64,000 nt of DNA from Alphaproteobacteria bacterium. Lineage in GTDB: Bacteria; Pseudomonadota; Alphaproteobacteria; Rhizobiales; Xanthobacteraceae. Where the stretch lies: the NCBI GenBank assembly GCA_016869215.1, contig VGEP01000006.1, positions 96,161 through 160,160 of the forward strand, in the 5' to 3' direction. Shown here in pieces: positions 9,629-19,796 of the stretch; position 1 is the stretch's first letter; each line of letters begins with the position of its first letter. A program made the position numbers and the translations under genes. The notes beneath the pieces are model-generated. The model ran no database searches and was not told the origin of the DNA. It saw only the letters and a program-made list of their open reading frames with translations.

Positions 9629-9942
9629 TATCGGGAGGCCTTTTCTTCCAAGCCGGACTTCTTGGTGCGGGTCTCCAGCAGCGCCTCGACCTCGGCGAGC
9701 GTCACGCCGCGCGCCTTGAGCATGACCAGCAGGTGATAGAGCACGTCGGCGCTCTCGCCGATCAGCCGCTCACGGTCCTCGCCGACCGCGGCCAGCACCG
9801 CCTCGACCGCCTCCTCGCCGAACTTCTTGGCGCATTGGTTCACGCCCCGATCGAGCAATTGCCGGGTGTAGGACTTGTCCGCGCTGGCCGACGACCGCTC
9901 GGCGATGCGCCGCTCCAGGTCGGCGAGGGTAAATTGGGTCAT
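9628..9942 (-). CDS. hisE: Phosphoribosyl-ATP pyrophosphatase
   Basis: 104-residue MazG-like helical enzyme that hydrolyses phosphoribosyl-ATP to phosphoribosyl-AMP and pyrophosphate, step 2 of histidine synthesis. Family features are [22 protein letters not shown] and the metal-binding [10 protein letters not shown]...[13 protein letters not shown]. The ATG at 9942 gives the usual N-terminus [13 protein letters not shown]. It lies 56 bp after hisF and overlaps coaA by one base. It is a stand-alone HisE, not fused to HisI; no hisI is present in the window. Confidence 0.96.
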   Translation of the reverse strand: MTQFTLADLERRIAERSSASADKSYTRQLLDRGVNQCAKKFGEEAVEAVLAAVGEDRERLIGESADVLYHLLVMLKARGVTLAEVEALLETRTKKSGLEEKASR

Positions 9943-9998
9943 GGTTCGTTGCCCATAGCACCTTCCGGCGAAGCCGGGGAGTAGCCCCGGCGGCGGCG

Positions 9999-10775
9999 TT
10001 AAGGATCGAGCCGCATGGGCAGGCCGGCCCTGGCCATGTGCTCCTTGGCCTGCCGCACGGTGTATTCCCCGAAATGGAAGATCGAGGCCGCGAGCACCGC
10101 CGTGGCGTGGCCATCGCGAATGCCCTCGACCAAATGATCCAGCGTGCCGACCCCGCCGGACGCGATGACCGGCACCGGCACGGCGTCCGCCACCGCCCGG
10201 GTCAGCGCGATGTCGAAGCCCGACCTGGTGCCGTCGCGGTCCATGGAGGTGAGCAGGATTTCGCCGGCACCGAGCGAGACCACTTCGCGCGCGTAGGCCA
10301 CCGCATCGAGCCCGGTCGGATTGCGCCCGCCGTGGGTGAAAATCTCCCAGCGATCCGGCTCGCCCGGCATCGACACGCGCTTGGCGTCGATCGCCACCAC
10401 GATGCACTGGTCGCCGAACTTCTCCGCCGCCTCTTTCACGAACGCACGCCGGTTCACCGCCGCGGTGTTGATCGACACCTTGTCGGCGCCGCAGGTCAGC
10501 AGCTTGCGGATGTCGTCGACGGTGCGCACGCCGCCGCCGACGGTCAGCGGCATGAAGCAGGCTTCGGCCGTGCGCGTCACCACGTCGAAGATCGTGTCGC
10601 GGTTCTCGTGGCTCGCGGTGATGTCGAGGAAGCAAAGCTCGTCCGCGCCCGCGGCGTCGTAAGCGATGGCGGCTTCCACTGGATCGCCAGCGTCGCGCAG
10701 GTTGACGAAGTTGACGCCCTTGACGACTCGGCCGTCCTTGACGTCGAGGCAGGGTATGACGCGGACTTTGAACAT
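9999..10775 (-). CDS. hisF: Imidazole glycerol phosphate synthase, cyclase subunit
   Basis: 258-residue TIM-barrel cyclase subunit. With HisH it converts PRFAR and glutamine-derived ammonia to imidazole glycerol phosphate and AICAR. Characteristic segments are the start [20 protein letters not shown] with catalytic Asp11, the phosphate-binding VGGGVR, AIDAKR, catalytic Asp in LTSMDRDGT, and VIASGGVG. It starts 16 bp after the stop of the unknown gene at 10792 and precedes hisE by 56 bp, all on the minus strand. Confidence 0.97.
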   Translation of the reverse strand: MFKVRVIPCLDVKDGRVVKGVNFVNLRDAGDPVEAAIAYDAAGADELCFLDITASHENRDTIFDVVTRTAEACFMPLTVGGGVRTVDDIRKLLTCGADKVSINTAAVNRRAFVKEAAEKFGDQCIVVAIDAKRVSMPGEPDRWEIFTHGGRNPTGLDAVAYAREVVSLGAGEILLTSMDRDGTRSGFDIALTRAVADAVPVPVIASGGVGTLDHLVEGIRDGHATAVLAASIFHFGEYTVRQAKEHMARAGLPMRLDP

Positions 10776-10791
10776 CGGGCCTTGAATAGCC

Positions 10792-11751
10792 TTACTGTTC
10801 CCAGGTGTCGACCTTCGGACGGCAGACCTCCTTAAGGAGTATCGTTTCTGCCTCGGAACCCCCGATCAATTGCAGCACACGGCACATCCGCCTGGGGGAC
10901 AGCTCAAGCATGCCAAATGGCGGAGCCCATGACTGCACTTTGCGCGACATGATTTGCACGACAGCCCCTGCGTGCGGCTGGGCCCTCGGTCCAAGCAGAG
11001 CCAGCGCATGGGCCAGTTCATAGAATCGATTGCGGGCCAGCCGCGGAATGGGGTCTTTAGGATTGTCCTTCAGGATATCGTCCAGCAGCGCCGTGATCCT
11101 TGCCAAAGCCTGCGGATGTCCCGCAGCCAGCGCAAGCTGCGCGGCAGTCGTGCCCAGCGCGTCATTCGTGTTGATCGCTTCGAAGGCCTGTTCGGACCAC
11201 GGCGTGGCGACATCGCCAAACTCAGCGAGCACGACCCGCGCCAGCGATCGAATGTCGTGCCGTACGCCATAGTCGTTGATTATCGCGAATTTACGAAAAG
11301 CAGTAGCCGCCACAGCCTCAACGATCTTCGGATCGCGCGGACCAAGGCGCCGCGCCAGACGCAATTCGTCTCCGTTCAAGTAAGATCCGGCAAAAGTGCG
11401 GTCGGCCAAAGTAATCTTCGCGATTTCGTCGTCAGACCGGCGATCGAGACACAGCCGGCGAGTCGTCTTTTCGTCGATCCAACGGTATTGATCGTTGCCA
11501 AGATGCCGCTTGGCCGCAACCAGCATCGTGGCGTGCCGGCGGAAATCTCGAAGCACCTGAACGACAAGCTCCTCGCGCTGCCGCTCCTCGGCATTCATTT
11601 CGTCGCAGTCCGACGCGATGCGAAGCCAGTGCGGCGCAACCTCCATGGGCGGAGTCCGTATCGGCGCTTTCGGCCAAACCACCGCGGGCACATACGCACG
11701 GGCCAATAGCGTCAGCAGCACCGTGGCCAGAACGATCCCGAGATATTTCAT
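10792..11751 (-). CDS. Membrane-anchored protein of unknown function inside the his cluster
   Basis: 319-residue protein with one N-terminal hydrophobic segment ([26 protein letters not shown]), an uncleaved anchor or signal peptide. The rest is helical and rich in Arg and Asp, with repeat-like helices ([41 protein letters not shown]) that suggest an ARM/HEAT or TPR-like solenoid. No catalytic motif or family is recognised. Its codons look less GC-biased than those of its neighbours. It lies between hisA (212 bp upstream) and hisF (16 bp downstream), so it is probably an insertion into an ancestral hisA-hisF pair and may be co-transcribed with hisF. Confidence 0.65.
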   Translation of the reverse strand: MKYLGIVLATVLLTLLARAYVPAVVWPKAPIRTPPMEVAPHWLRIASDCDEMNAEERQREELVVQVLRDFRRHATMLVAAKRHLGNDQYRWIDEKTTRRLCLDRRSDDEIAKITLADRTFAGSYLNGDELRLARRLGPRDPKIVEAVAATAFRKFAIINDYGVRHDIRSLARVVLAEFGDVATPWSEQAFEAINTNDALGTTAAQLALAAGHPQALARITALLDDILKDNPKDPIPRLARNRFYELAHALALLGPRAQPHAGAVVQIMSRKVQSWAPPFGMLELSPRRMCRVLQLIGGSEAETILLKEVCRPKVDTWEQ

Positions 11752-11963
11752 CGCGTGGAAGCGCCGTCGCTGGAATTGTCAGGCAGCATCCTACGGCTGG
11801 AAAACCAATCGAGCCCTGAATGAACCGCCGAAAATTTGCGGTATTTGGCACAAATATGGGCAACGCACGGTAAACAGGCCATGGCCACGATCCCGGCATT
11901 GACCGTCGAAATGCCGCGCCCCTCACTTGTGCAGACGAGATACGACGCGAAGTTCGAATGTCG

Positions 11964-12701
11964 CTATCGCCTGCGCGCCTCGCGCAGCATCCGCAGCGCC
12001 TCCGCCGCATCGAGCCGCCCGTCGTAGAGCGCGCGTCCGGCGATTGCGCCTTCGAGCTTCTTCGCGCGGGGTTCGATCATGACCTTGATGTCTTCGATCG
12101 AGGCCAGCCCACCCGACGCGATCACCGGAATCGAGATGGCGTCGGCGAGCGCGATGGTCGCGTCCCAGTTGATGCCTTGCAGCATGCCGTCGCGCGCCAC
12201 GTCGGTGTAGACGATGGCCGCCACGCCCGCGTCTTCGAATCGCTTGGCAAGCTCCAGCGCGGTGAGCTGCGAGGTCTCCGCCCAGCCTTCGACCGCGACC
12301 TTGCCGTCCTTGGCGTCGAGGCCGACTGCGACGCGCTTGGGAAATTTCTTCGCGGCTTCCTTCACCAGCGCCGGATCGCGCACCGCCGCGGTGCCGATGA
12401 TCACGCGGTTGACGCCCTTCGACAGCCAGCCTTCGACCGTCGCCATGTCGCGGATGCCGCCGCCGAGCTGCACGCACAGGCCGACGGTTTCGAGAATCCG
12501 TTCCACCGCCGAAGCGTTCATCGGCTTGCCGGCGAACGCGCCGTCGAGATCGACCACGTGCAGATGGCGGAAGCCTTGCGTTTCGAAGATATGCGCCTGC
12601 GCCGCCGGATCGCGGTTGAACACGGTCGCGCGCGCCATGTCGCCCTGCTGCAGGCGCACGGCGAGGCCGTCCTTGAGGTCGATGGCGGGAAACAGGATCA
12701 C
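11964..12701 (-). CDS. hisA: Phosphoribosylformimino-5-aminoimidazole carboxamide ribotide isomerase
   Basis: 245-residue TIM-barrel isomerase converting ProFAR to PRFAR. It shows [11 protein letters not shown] with catalytic Asp, [19 protein letters not shown] with the second catalytic Asp, and VIASGGLAS. The start is taken as the GTG at 12701, which gives the usual N-terminus (M)ILFPAIDLK and overlaps the hisH stop as GTGA. An alternative GTG three codons upstream at 12710 would add MEA. Product length is normal. It is translationally coupled to hisH. Confidence 0.96.
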   Translation of the reverse strand: MILFPAIDLKDGLAVRLQQGDMARATVFNRDPAAQAHIFETQGFRHLHVVDLDGAFAGKPMNASAVERILETVGLCVQLGGGIRDMATVEGWLSKGVNRVIIGTAAVRDPALVKEAAKKFPKRVAVGLDAKDGKVAVEGWAETSQLTALELAKRFEDAGVAAIVYTDVARDGMLQGINWDATIALADAISIPVIASGGLASIEDIKVMIEPRAKKLEGAIAGRALYDGRLDAAEALRMLREARRR

Positions 12702-13348
12702 GGCTTCCACTTCAGGAAATTGGCGATCAGCGCAAGGCCGAGCCGCTGGCTCTTCTCGGGATGGAACTGCGTGCCGGCCATGGTGTCGCGCGCCACGATC
12801 GCCGTGACCGGCCCGCCGTATTCGGCCTGCGCCACAAGGTCGGCGCGGTCGGCCGGATTGAGCTGATACGAATGCACGAAATAAGCGTGCAGGCCGTTCG
12901 CGCCGAGCGGGATGCCGTCGAGCAGCTCGTGCTGTGTGCGCGCATCGAGCGTGTTCCAGCCCATGTGCGGGATCTTTAGCGACGGATCGGATGGCGCGAT
13001 CTTGTCGACCTCGCCCGCGATCCAGCCAAGGCCTTCGGAGACGACATATTCGCGGCCGCGCTCGGCCATGAGCTGCATGCCGACGCAGATGCCGAGGAAC
13101 GGCCGGCCTTTGCCGCGCACCGTCTCCTCCAGCGCCTGCACCATGCCGGGCACCGCGTCGAGCCCACGGCGGCAGTCGGCAAACGCGCCCACTCCGGGGA
13201 GCACCACGCGGTCGGCGCGCCGCACGGAGTCGGGATCGCGGGTCACCACGATCGGCTGATCGTGGCCGCTCTCGCGCGCCGCGCGCTCGAACGCCTTGGC
13301 AGCCGAATGCAGATTGCCGGAGCCGTAGTCGACGATGGCGACGGTCAT
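12698..13348 (-). CDS. hisH: Imidazole glycerol phosphate synthase, glutamine amidotransferase subunit
   Basis: 216-residue class I glutaminase that releases ammonia from glutamine and channels it to HisF. The nucleophile is the Cys in [11 protein letters not shown]; the His and Glu of the triad lie in FHPEKS near the C-terminus. The N-terminus [16 protein letters not shown] is typical, so ATG 13348 is chosen although the frame is open further upstream. It follows the DUF2628 gene by 4 bp and overlaps hisA. Confidence 0.97.
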   Translation of the reverse strand: MTVAIVDYGSGNLHSAAKAFERAARESGHDQPIVVTRDPDSVRRADRVVLPGVGAFADCRRGLDAVPGMVQALEETVRGKGRPFLGICVGMQLMAERGREYVVSEGLGWIAGEVDKIAPSDPSLKIPHMGWNTLDARTQHELLDGIPLGANGLHAYFVHSYQLNPADRADLVAQAEYGGPVTAIVARDTMAGTQFHPEKSQRLGLALIANFLKWKP

Positions 13349-13352
13349 GGAA

Positions 13353-13853
13353 TCACGGACGCGACTGCGGCTCGGGAAACAGGCCGATGACATCCTGCGC
13401 CGGCGCCGGCATTCGCGACGGTGTGCCGGCGACGACCGTGCCGGATTGCACCGCAGCCGGAGCGGCCTGCGAGCCGTGCGCCGTCCAGAGATCGAAGAAC
13501 CGCCGTTCGGCGCTTTCCATGTCGGATGCAACGACGACGCCGTGGCTGCGCCAGCGCCGCAGGCTGAAGCGCCGCAAGGTGGCGGCCTCGAAGCCGATCA
13601 ACAGCGCGATGAGAAGGCCGACGAGCAGCTTCACGCCGGTCGAAATGCCCAGCGCGGTTAGCGCCATCTGCACCGCCGTCGTCACTACAACGAACCCGAG
13701 CAGCACCAGCCACATGCGATGCCGCAGCATCCACAGCGGTCCGAGGACAAAGGCCCAGAAATAGAACCCGTCGCGCACAAAGACGAAGCGCTCGGGATCG
13801 GACTCGTCCGACCCTTTCCGCGGCCGCGGCTCGTGCACTGTATAGACCGTCAT
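13353..13853 (-). CDS. DUF2628 family membrane protein
   Basis: 166-residue protein with the DUF2628 pattern: the N-terminal MTVYTVHEP followed by [33 protein letters not shown], then two or three membrane helices (to [26 protein letters not shown]) and a cytoplasmic tail ending in a Pro-rich stretch. The function of the family is unknown. From general knowledge it is often found between hisB and hisH in Rhizobiales, as here, with 4 bp to hisH and 57 bp from hisB, so it is probably transcribed with the histidine genes. Confidence 0.85.
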   Translation of the reverse strand: MTVYTVHEPRPRKGSDESDPERFVFVRDGFYFWAFVLGPLWMLRHRMWLVLLGFVVVTTAVQMALTALGISTGVKLLVGLLIALLIGFEAATLRRFSLRRWRSHGVVVASDMESAERRFFDLWTAHGSQAAPAAVQSGTVVAGTPSRMPAPAQDVIGLFPEPQSRP

Positions 13854-13910
13854 GTCCGTTCTCCGCCCGCCGAAGCCGTCATGGCCCTCAAGCGGGGAGG
13901 AAATGTGGTG

Positions 13911-14570
13911 TCAGCCGCCGAGCGAACCCTTGGTCGATGGAATTTCGCCCGCGGCCCGCGGATCGATCGCCAGGGCCGCACGCAAGGCGCGCGCCAGAGC
14001 CTTGAAGCACGACTCCGATATATGATGGTCGTTGGAGCCGTACAGCGTCTCGACGTGCAGCGTCAGGCCGGCGTTCATCGCAAAGGCCTGGAACCATTCC
14101 TGAACCAGCTCGGTGTCGAACGCGCCGATCTTGTCGCGCCCGAACTTGACCTTGAACACCAGGAACGGCCGCCCCGACACGTCGACCGCAACGCGCGTCA
14201 GCGCCTCGTCCATGGGCACGTGCACGTCGGCGTAGCGCGCGATGCCCTTCATGTCGCCGAGCGCCTTCTTCACCGACTGGCCGAGCGCAATGCCGACGTC
14301 CTCGGTGGTGTGGTGGTGGTCGATGTGCAGGTCGCCCTTCGCTTTCACCGTTATGTCGATGCGGGAGTGCCGGGCCAGCAGGTCGAGCATGTGATCGAAG
14401 AAGCCGATCCCGGTCGAAATCTGCGAGGCACCCTTGCCGTCGAGATCGACCGCGACCTCGATATCGGTTTCCTTGGTGGCGCGCCGGACCGACGCCCGGC
14501 GGCCGCCGGCGGCGCGGGCAGGCGCCTTGGACACCGCCTTCCGGGAAACAGTCTTGCGGCCGCGAGCCAT
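13911..14570 (-). CDS. hisB: Imidazoleglycerol-phosphate dehydratase
   Basis: Dehydrates imidazole glycerol phosphate to imidazole acetol phosphate with Mn ions. The two metal-binding repeats appear as [14 protein letters not shown] with [19 protein letters not shown], and [19 protein letters not shown]. The 219 residues are about 20 longer than usual because of a basic, Ala-rich N-terminal extension ([20 protein letters not shown]) before the conserved [12 protein letters not shown]. It is the first gene of the his cluster in the window and is divergent from hslV, sharing a 134-bp promoter region. Confidence 0.97.
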   Translation of the reverse strand: MARGRKTVSRKAVSKAPARAAGGRRASVRRATKETDIEVAVDLDGKGASQISTGIGFFDHMLDLLARHSRIDITVKAKGDLHIDHHHTTEDVGIALGQSVKKALGDMKGIARYADVHVPMDEALTRVAVDVSGRPFLVFKVKFGRDKIGAFDTELVQEWFQAFAMNAGLTLHVETLYGSNDHHISESCFKALARALRAALAIDPRAAGEIPSTKGSLGG

Positions 14571-14704
14571 CTGGAATCGCCTGTTTTCAGGATTCGAACG
14601 GGCGCCCTTCTATCAGGGGTTGGCGGATTCCGCCACCTTTGGCCGGGGCGCGTTTGCAATACAATGAACCGGCCCATACATGGCTTCGTCACCGGGACAA
14701 TCGC

Positions 14705-15274
14705 ATGCAGACGGCGCAATCGGACCTCTGGCACGGCACCACCATTCTCACCGTTCGCAAGGGCGGCAAGGTCGTCATCGGCGGCGACGGCCAGGTGTCC
14801 ATCGGCCAGACCATCGTGAAGGCCAACGCCAAGAAGGTCCGCCGGCTGGGCAAAGGTTCGGGAGGATTGGGCGACGTGATCGGCGGCTTTGCCGGCGCGA
14901 CCGCGGACGCTTTCACGCTGTTCGAGCGGCTCGAGGGCAAGCTCGAGCAATATCCCGGCCAGCTCACCCGCGCCGCCGTCGAGCTCGCCAAGGACTGGCG
15001 CACCGACCGCTATCTGCGCCGGCTGGAGGCCATGATGATCGTGGCCGACGCCAGCGTCTCGCTTGTATTGACCGGCACCGGCGACGTGCTGGAGCCGGAA
15101 GCCGGCGTCATGGGCATCGGCTCAGGCGGCAACTATGCGCTGGCGGCCGCGCGGGCGCTGATGGACAGCGCACACGACGCCGAGTCGATCGTGCGCCGCT
15201 CACTCGACATCGCCGCCGACATCTGCGTCTACACCAACCGCAACGTCACCATCGAGACGCTCAATGCCGGTTAG
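14705..15274 (+). CDS. hslV: ATP-dependent protease proteolytic subunit HslV
   Basis: 189-residue threonine peptidase of the HslVU protease. The mature N-terminus is expected at Thr in [25 protein letters not shown]. Here it is preceded by an 11-residue leader, [11 protein letters not shown], so maturation must remove a short propeptide rather than only Met as in E. coli. The rest of the fold ([37 protein letters not shown]) is normal. It overlaps the acetyltransferase start by 11 bp and is separated from hslU by that gene. Confidence 0.96.
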   Translation: MQTAQSDLWHGTTILTVRKGGKVVIGGDGQVSIGQTIVKANAKKVRRLGKGSGGLGDVIGGFAGATADAFTLFERLEGKLEQYPGQLTRAAVELAKDWRTDRYLRRLEAMMIVADASVSLVLTGTGDVLEPEAGVMGIGSGGNYALAAARALMDSAHDAESIVRRSLDIAADICVYTNRNVTIETLNAG

Positions 15275-15803
15275 CCCAAACCGGATCGGCTTCGTTCCGG
15301 TCGCGCCGACGCATTTGCCGCTGCTCGGAAAGTGGCTCGCCGAGCCGCATATGCAAGAATGGTGGGGCGATCCGGAAAAGGAGCTCGGGTTCATCCAGGA
15401 CATGGTGGAGGGCCGCGATTCGACGCGGCCATTCCTAATCGTGCTGGAAGGCAAGCCGGTCGGCTACATCCAGTACTGGTTCATCGGCGATCACCAGAAC
15501 GAAACCTGGGTGAAGGACCATCCGTGGCTCATGGAGCTGCCGTCCGACACCGTCGGCGTCGATCTGTCGATCGGCCAGCCGAACCAATTATCGAAGGGCA
15601 TCGGCTCGGCGGCGCTGGCCGCATTCGTCACGATGCTGCGCAGCAAAGGCCACGACAGCATCATCATCGATCCAGACCCCGGCAACGGCCGCGCCGTCCG
15701 CGCCTACGCCAAGGCGGGATTCAGGCCGGTGCCTCATCTGGAAGGACGCACAGCCGACGTGCTGATCATGCGGCACGACCCCCATGCGAACGAGTTGTCA
15801 TGA
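15264..15803 (+). CDS. GNAT acetyltransferase, aminoglycoside 6'-acetyltransferase-like
   Basis: 179-residue acetyl-CoA-dependent acetyltransferase of the AacA4-like subgroup. Supporting segments are [23 protein letters not shown] at the N-terminus, [11 protein letters not shown], the acetyl-CoA loop region [13 protein letters not shown], and [19 protein letters not shown], the C-terminal GNAT signature. It sits inside the hslVU operon, overlapping hslV by 11 bp and hslU by 4 bp (ATGA), so it is translationally coupled to both. The acceptor substrate is unknown; resistance is not implied by family membership alone. Confidence 0.88.
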   Translation: MPVSPNRIGFVPVAPTHLPLLGKWLAEPHMQEWWGDPEKELGFIQDMVEGRDSTRPFLIVLEGKPVGYIQYWFIGDHQNETWVKDHPWLMELPSDTVGVDLSIGQPNQLSKGIGSAALAAFVTMLRSKGHDSIIIDPDPGNGRAVRAYAKAGFRPVPHLEGRTADVLIMRHDPHANELS

Positions 15804-17104
15804 CCGAATTCTCTCCCCGTGAAATCGTCTCCGAACTCGACCGGTTCATCGTCGGCCAGGCCGACGCCAAGCGTGCGGTCGCGATCGCGCTGCGCAACCG
15901 CTGGCGCAGGCTTCAACTCGACGACAAGCTGCGCGAGGAAGTGCTGCCGAAGAACATCCTGATGATCGGCCCAACCGGCGTCGGCAAGACGGAAATCTCG
16001 CGACGTCTGGCGCGGCTCGCCGGCGCGCCCTTCCTCAAGGTCGAGGCGACCAAGTTCACCGAAGTCGGCTATGTCGGCCGCGACGTCGAGCAGATCGTGC
16101 GCGACCTGCTGGAGATCGGCATTGCGCTCACCCGCGAAAAGAAGCGCAAGGACGTCAAGGTGCGCGCCGAACAGGCGGCCGAGGCGCGCGTCGTCGATGC
16201 GCTGGTCGGTCCGAATGCCAGCGCCTCCACCAAGGAGACGTTCCGGCGCAAGCTGCGGACCGGCGAGATGGACGACAAGGAGATCGAAATCGAGGTCCAG
16301 GCGTCGGGCGGCGGCATGCCGCTGTTCGAAATACCGGGAATGCCGGGCGCGCAGATGGGCGCCATCAATATCGGCGACATCTTCGGCAAGATGGGCGGAC
16401 GCACCAAGACCCGCCGCGTCACGGTGGCGGAATCGCACGAGATTCTGATCGCGGAAGAATCCGACAAGCTGCTGGACCAGGATCAGCTGGTGCTGGAAGC
16501 GATCAAGTCCGTCGAGCAGAACGGCATCGTGTTCCTCGACGAGATCGACAAGATCACCGCGCGCGACGGCCGCGTCGGCGGCGATGTCTCGCGCGAGGGC
16601 GTGCAGCGCGACCTGCTGCCGTTGATCGAGGGCACCACCGTCTCGACCAAGCACGGGGCGGTGAAGACCGACCACATTTTGTTTATCGCGTCCGGCGCTT
16701 TTCACCTGTCCAAGCCGTCCGACCTGCTGCCGGAACTGCAGGGCCGGCTGCCGATCCGGGTGGAGCTGAAGGCGCTGACCCGCGACGACTTCCGCCGCAT
16801 CCTGACCGAGCCGGAGGCCTCGCTGATCAAGCAGTACATCGCGCTGATGGCGACCGAGGGCCTGACGCTGCACTTCACCGAGGACGCCATCGACGCCATC
16901 GCCGATGTGGCGGTCGCGGTCAATTCCTCGATCGAGAACATCGGCGCGCGGCGGCTGCAAACGGTGATGGAGCGCGTGCTTGACGACGTGTCGTTCTCCG
17001 CAACCGACCGCGCGGGCGAAACGGTCACGGTCGACGCGAACTTCGTGACCAAGAACGTCGGCGATCTCGCCAAAAACGCCGACTTGAGCCGTTTCATTCT
17101 GTAG
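15800..17104 (+). CDS. hslU: ATP-dependent protease ATPase subunit HslU
   Basis: 434-residue AAA+ unfoldase of HslVU. It has the N-terminal [20 protein letters not shown], Walker [18 protein letters not shown], the pore motif region [15 protein letters not shown], an intermediate (I) domain at about 130-220, Walker [12 protein letters not shown], and the C-terminal sensor-2 region [20 protein letters not shown]. The frame is open far upstream through the GNAT gene, but ATG 15800 gives the conserved N-terminus and overlaps the GNAT stop as ATGA. It ends DLSRFIL, the C-terminus that docks into HslV. Confidence 0.97.
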   Translation: MTEFSPREIVSELDRFIVGQADAKRAVAIALRNRWRRLQLDDKLREEVLPKNILMIGPTGVGKTEISRRLARLAGAPFLKVEATKFTEVGYVGRDVEQIVRDLLEIGIALTREKKRKDVKVRAEQAAEARVVDALVGPNASASTKETFRRKLRTGEMDDKEIEIEVQASGGGMPLFEIPGMPGAQMGAINIGDIFGKMGGRTKTRRVTVAESHEILIAEESDKLLDQDQLVLEAIKSVEQNGIVFLDEIDKITARDGRVGGDVSREGVQRDLLPLIEGTTVSTKHGAVKTDHILFIASGAFHLSKPSDLLPELQGRLPIRVELKALTRDDFRRILTEPEASLIKQYIALMATEGLTLHFTEDAIDAIADVAVAVNSSIENIGARRLQTVMERVLDDVSFSATDRAGETVTVDANFVTKNVGDLAKNADLSRFIL

Positions 17105-17243
17105 AACAGCCGCGGCAGACGGCTTCGGCCGCAGCCGCGCCTCGCGCATACTGGACAGCACCGGCGAAATCCGTAAGCCTATTTACGGTCGTGGAGGCGG
17201 CCTTGCGCCGTTCCCGGCCGGACCAGCCGCCGGAGAAGCAGCC

Positions 17244-17582
17244 ATGCCTGAAGCCACATCCATATCCGGCAAGCCGCTAGGGCCGATCGGCACCAGGGTG
17301 CTGTTCGAGAACGAGCACATCCGGGTGTGGAGCGTCGAGTTGCCGCCCGGGGGGCACCAGCCGCTGCACGAACATCATCATCCCTACCTGATCGTGCCGA
17401 TCAGCGAAGGCAAGTCGGTGATGCGCTGGGAGGACGGGCGCGAACGCCAGCTCGTCGACGTGCCGGGCGACATCAAATATCGCGAGGCGAGCGGCGGCCC
17501 GCACGAGCTGTTCAATCTGGAAGCGAACACCAAGATGCACACCGTACTGGTGGAGATCAAAGCGGCCGGCATGACGACCTGA
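17244..17582 (+). CDS. Small single-domain cupin protein
   Basis: 112-residue cupin. Motif 1 is PPGGHQPLHEHHHPYLIVPISEGKS, with a dense His cluster for metal binding; motif 2 is DVPGDIKYREASGGPHELFN. The likely metal ligands are His of HEHHH, a downstream acid and His of GPHELFN. It begins 140 bp after hslU and ends 68 bp before the TctC gene, so it may be the first gene of the catabolic block. Such small cupins may be dioxygenases, isomerases or sensors; nothing here decides between them. Confidence 0.8.
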   Translation: MPEATSISGKPLGPIGTRVLFENEHIRVWSVELPPGGHQPLHEHHHPYLIVPISEGKSVMRWEDGRERQLVDVPGDIKYREASGGPHELFNLEANTKMHTVLVEIKAAGMTT

Positions 17583-17649
17583 ATCTTTGGCGCACAGCCC
17601 GGAACCAACCGGACGGCGCCCGTTGCGACGACAGTCCGGGGAGGACACG

Positions 17650-18633
17650 ATGAGAGGAAACATTCTGCCGTTGCTGGCCGTTGCGGCCGGCCTGGCGCTC
17701 CTGCCGCACGGCGCTGCGGCGCAGAAGTATCCGGAGAAAACCGTCACCATTGTCGTTCCGATCGGCGCCGGCGGTGCGATGGATCGCATCACCCGTCTGA
17801 TGGCGGAGCAGTTGTCGAAGCGCCTCGGCGAGCCGGTGATTGTCGAGAATCGTCCCGGCGCCGGCATGGCGATCGGTGCGACCGCCGTGGCGAATGCCCC
17901 AGCCGACGGCCATACGCTGATGAACGCGCCGAGCGGCGCCTATGCGATCAATCCGACGCTGTTCAAGAAGCTTCCCTACGATCCGGAGAAGGACTTCGTC
18001 CCTGTCACGCTCTACGCGCGCATCCCGTTCGTGCTGGTGGTCCATCCGGACTTCCCGGCGAAGACCGTGAAGGATCTGATCCAGTATTCCAAGGACAATC
18101 CCGGCAAGCTCGCCTACGCCGCGAGCGGACGGGGCGGTGTGATCCATCTCGCCGGCGAAATGTTTCGCCACGCAGCCAAGCTCGACATGACCAGCGTGCC
18201 GTACCGGCAGGGCGGGCCGGCCTCGCTCAACGACGTGGTCGCGGGTCACGTCCCGGTGACATTCGCCGATCCCGCGATCGTGCAAGGCCTGATCGCGGGC
18301 GGCAAGGTGCGCGCGCTCGGCGTGACGTCGCGCGAGCGCATGGCGAACCTGCCGAACGTTCCGACGCTGGACGAAGCCGGCGTTCCGGGATTCGAGGCGA
18401 TCTCCTGGCACATGATCGTGGCGCCGTCGAAGACGCCGAAGCCCGTGATCGACCGGCTGCACACCGAACTCAAGGCGGTCGCGGTCATGCCGGCGATCAA
18501 CCAGCAGATGCTCCGCATGGGCCTGATGCCGATGACGAGCCCTTCCGTCGCGGACATGCAGAAATTCATGCAGACCGAAAACGCGCGATGGGGCAACATC
18601 GTCCGCGAAGCGGGCGTTGCGGGATCGATGTGA
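17650..18633 (+). CDS. TctC-family (Bug) periplasmic substrate-binding protein
   Basis: 327-residue extracytoplasmic binding protein of the tripartite tricarboxylate transporter family. A signal peptide (MRGNILPLLAVAAGLALLPHGAAA) precedes KYPEKTVTIVVPIGAGGAMDRITR, the typical N-terminal ligand-loop segment, followed by VENRPGAGMAIGA and DGHTLM. The ATG at 17650 follows GGGGAGGA. No TctA or TctB membrane genes are nearby, so it is an orphan receptor as is common in Bradyrhizobium and Bordetella relatives. The ligand is probably a carboxylate, by family. It is 38 bp upstream of the first luciferase-like gene. Confidence 0.92.
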   Translation: MRGNILPLLAVAAGLALLPHGAAAQKYPEKTVTIVVPIGAGGAMDRITRLMAEQLSKRLGEPVIVENRPGAGMAIGATAVANAPADGHTLMNAPSGAYAINPTLFKKLPYDPEKDFVPVTLYARIPFVLVVHPDFPAKTVKDLIQYSKDNPGKLAYAASGRGGVIHLAGEMFRHAAKLDMTSVPYRQGGPASLNDVVAGHVPVTFADPAIVQGLIAGGKVRALGVTSRERMANLPNVPTLDEAGVPGFEAISWHMIVAPSKTPKPVIDRLHTELKAVAVMPAINQQMLRMGLMPMTSPSVADMQKFMQTENARWGNIVREAGVAGSM

Positions 18634-18671
18634 TCCGCGGCGCGGCGGGACATCGAAATTGGGAGTAAGAA

Positions 18672-19784
18672 ATGCGTCTGGGAATGTTCATGATGCCGGT
18701 GCATCCGCCGGAGCGGCAGTTCTGGAGCACCTTGGAGGAGGACACCGAGAAGTCGCTGCTGGCCGACAAGCTCGGCTACGACGAGCTTTGGCTTGGCGAG
18801 CATTTCTCGGCGTCGAGCGAACCGATCCCTTCGCCGCTGATGTTCTTTGCGAACCTGCTGCCGCAGACCAAAAACCTGACGTTCGGCACCGCCGTCATCA
18901 ACATCCCGAATCACCATCCGGCGATCGTCGCAGCGGAGTGCGCGCAGTTCGACCAGATGAGCAAGGGCCGCTTCCTGATGGGCATCGGCCCGGGCGGGCT
19001 GATCTCGGACTTCGAGCTGTTCAAGCTCAACGACCATCCGGCGCGCTACCGCATGGTCGACGAAGCGATGGACATGATCGAGAAGATCTGGTCGCAGAAC
19101 CCGCCCTACGAGATCAAGGGCGAGTTCTGGGACATCACCATCAAGGACGGCATCAACGACAACCTTGGCGTCGGCACCATGCCGAAGCCGTACCAGAAGC
19201 CGCGGCCGCCGGTGTTCACGTCGCTCGCCTCGCCCAATTCGGCCTCCGCCAAGAGCGCGGCCAAGAAGGGCTGGGGCATTATCTCGGCAAACATCATCGC
19301 GGAGTATTCGGTCGCCTCGCACTGGACGAAGTATCTGGAGGGCTGCCAGGAAGCCGGCATCAAGCCGAACGGCGATCTGTGGCGGGTGGCGCGCAACATC
19401 ATGGTGGCGCCGAGCGACGCCGAGGCGCGCGAGCGCGTGTTCAGCCCGGAGGCGTCGAACACGTATTTCTACACCTACATGCGCGAGGTGCTGAACAGCG
19501 TGGGTCTCCTCATCATCCTCAAGCCGAAGCCCGACATGTCCGACGCCGAAGCCACCGTCGAGGCGATCACCGAGGAATGCGTGATCTACGGCTCGCCCAA
19601 GACCGTGCTCGACAAGCTGATCGCGTTCCGCGACAAGGTCGGCCCGTTCGGCGGGCTGCTGCAGACCGGCATCGACTGGGCCGGCAAGAACGCTGACTGG
19701 GAGCGCGAGTCGATGCGGCTGCTCGCGCAGGACGTCATGCCGAAGTTCCGCCAGCACATCGGATCGAAGCAGGCGGCGGAGTAG
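18672..19784 (+). CDS. Luciferase-like (LLM class) flavin-dependent monooxygenase, copy 1
   Basis: 370-residue TIM-barrel flavin oxidoreductase of the bacterial luciferase superfamily, resembling limonene monooxygenase-type enzymes. Family segments are MRLGMFMMPVHPPERQ, LGYDELWLGEHFS, LTFGTAVINIPNHHPAIVAAE, and MGIGPGGLISDFELF. It would use reduced FMN supplied by a separate reductase, none of which is visible nearby. It follows the TctC gene by 38 bp on the same strand. It is clearly paralogous to the protein at 20460-21569, sharing most of the N-terminal 110 residues and the C-terminal segment LLQTGIDWAGKNADWERES. Confidence 0.9.
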   Translation: MRLGMFMMPVHPPERQFWSTLEEDTEKSLLADKLGYDELWLGEHFSASSEPIPSPLMFFANLLPQTKNLTFGTAVINIPNHHPAIVAAECAQFDQMSKGRFLMGIGPGGLISDFELFKLNDHPARYRMVDEAMDMIEKIWSQNPPYEIKGEFWDITIKDGINDNLGVGTMPKPYQKPRPPVFTSLASPNSASAKSAAKKGWGIISANIIAEYSVASHWTKYLEGCQEAGIKPNGDLWRVARNIMVAPSDAEARERVFSPEASNTYFYTYMREVLNSVGLLIILKPKPDMSDAEATVEAITEECVIYGSPKTVLDKLIAFRDKVGPFGGLLQTGIDWAGKNADWERESMRLLAQDVMPKFRQHIGSKQAAE

Positions 19785-19796
19785 CAGGCGCCTTGT

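Noticed and set aside
17171..17188. CCGTAA/TTACGG hairpin between hslU and the cupin gene as a terminator
   Set aside because: Only a 6-bp stem with no T tract.
17650..18633. Reading the TctC gene as part of a complete tripartite transporter
   Set aside because: No TctA or TctB membrane genes are found upstream or downstream; it is an orphan receptor here.
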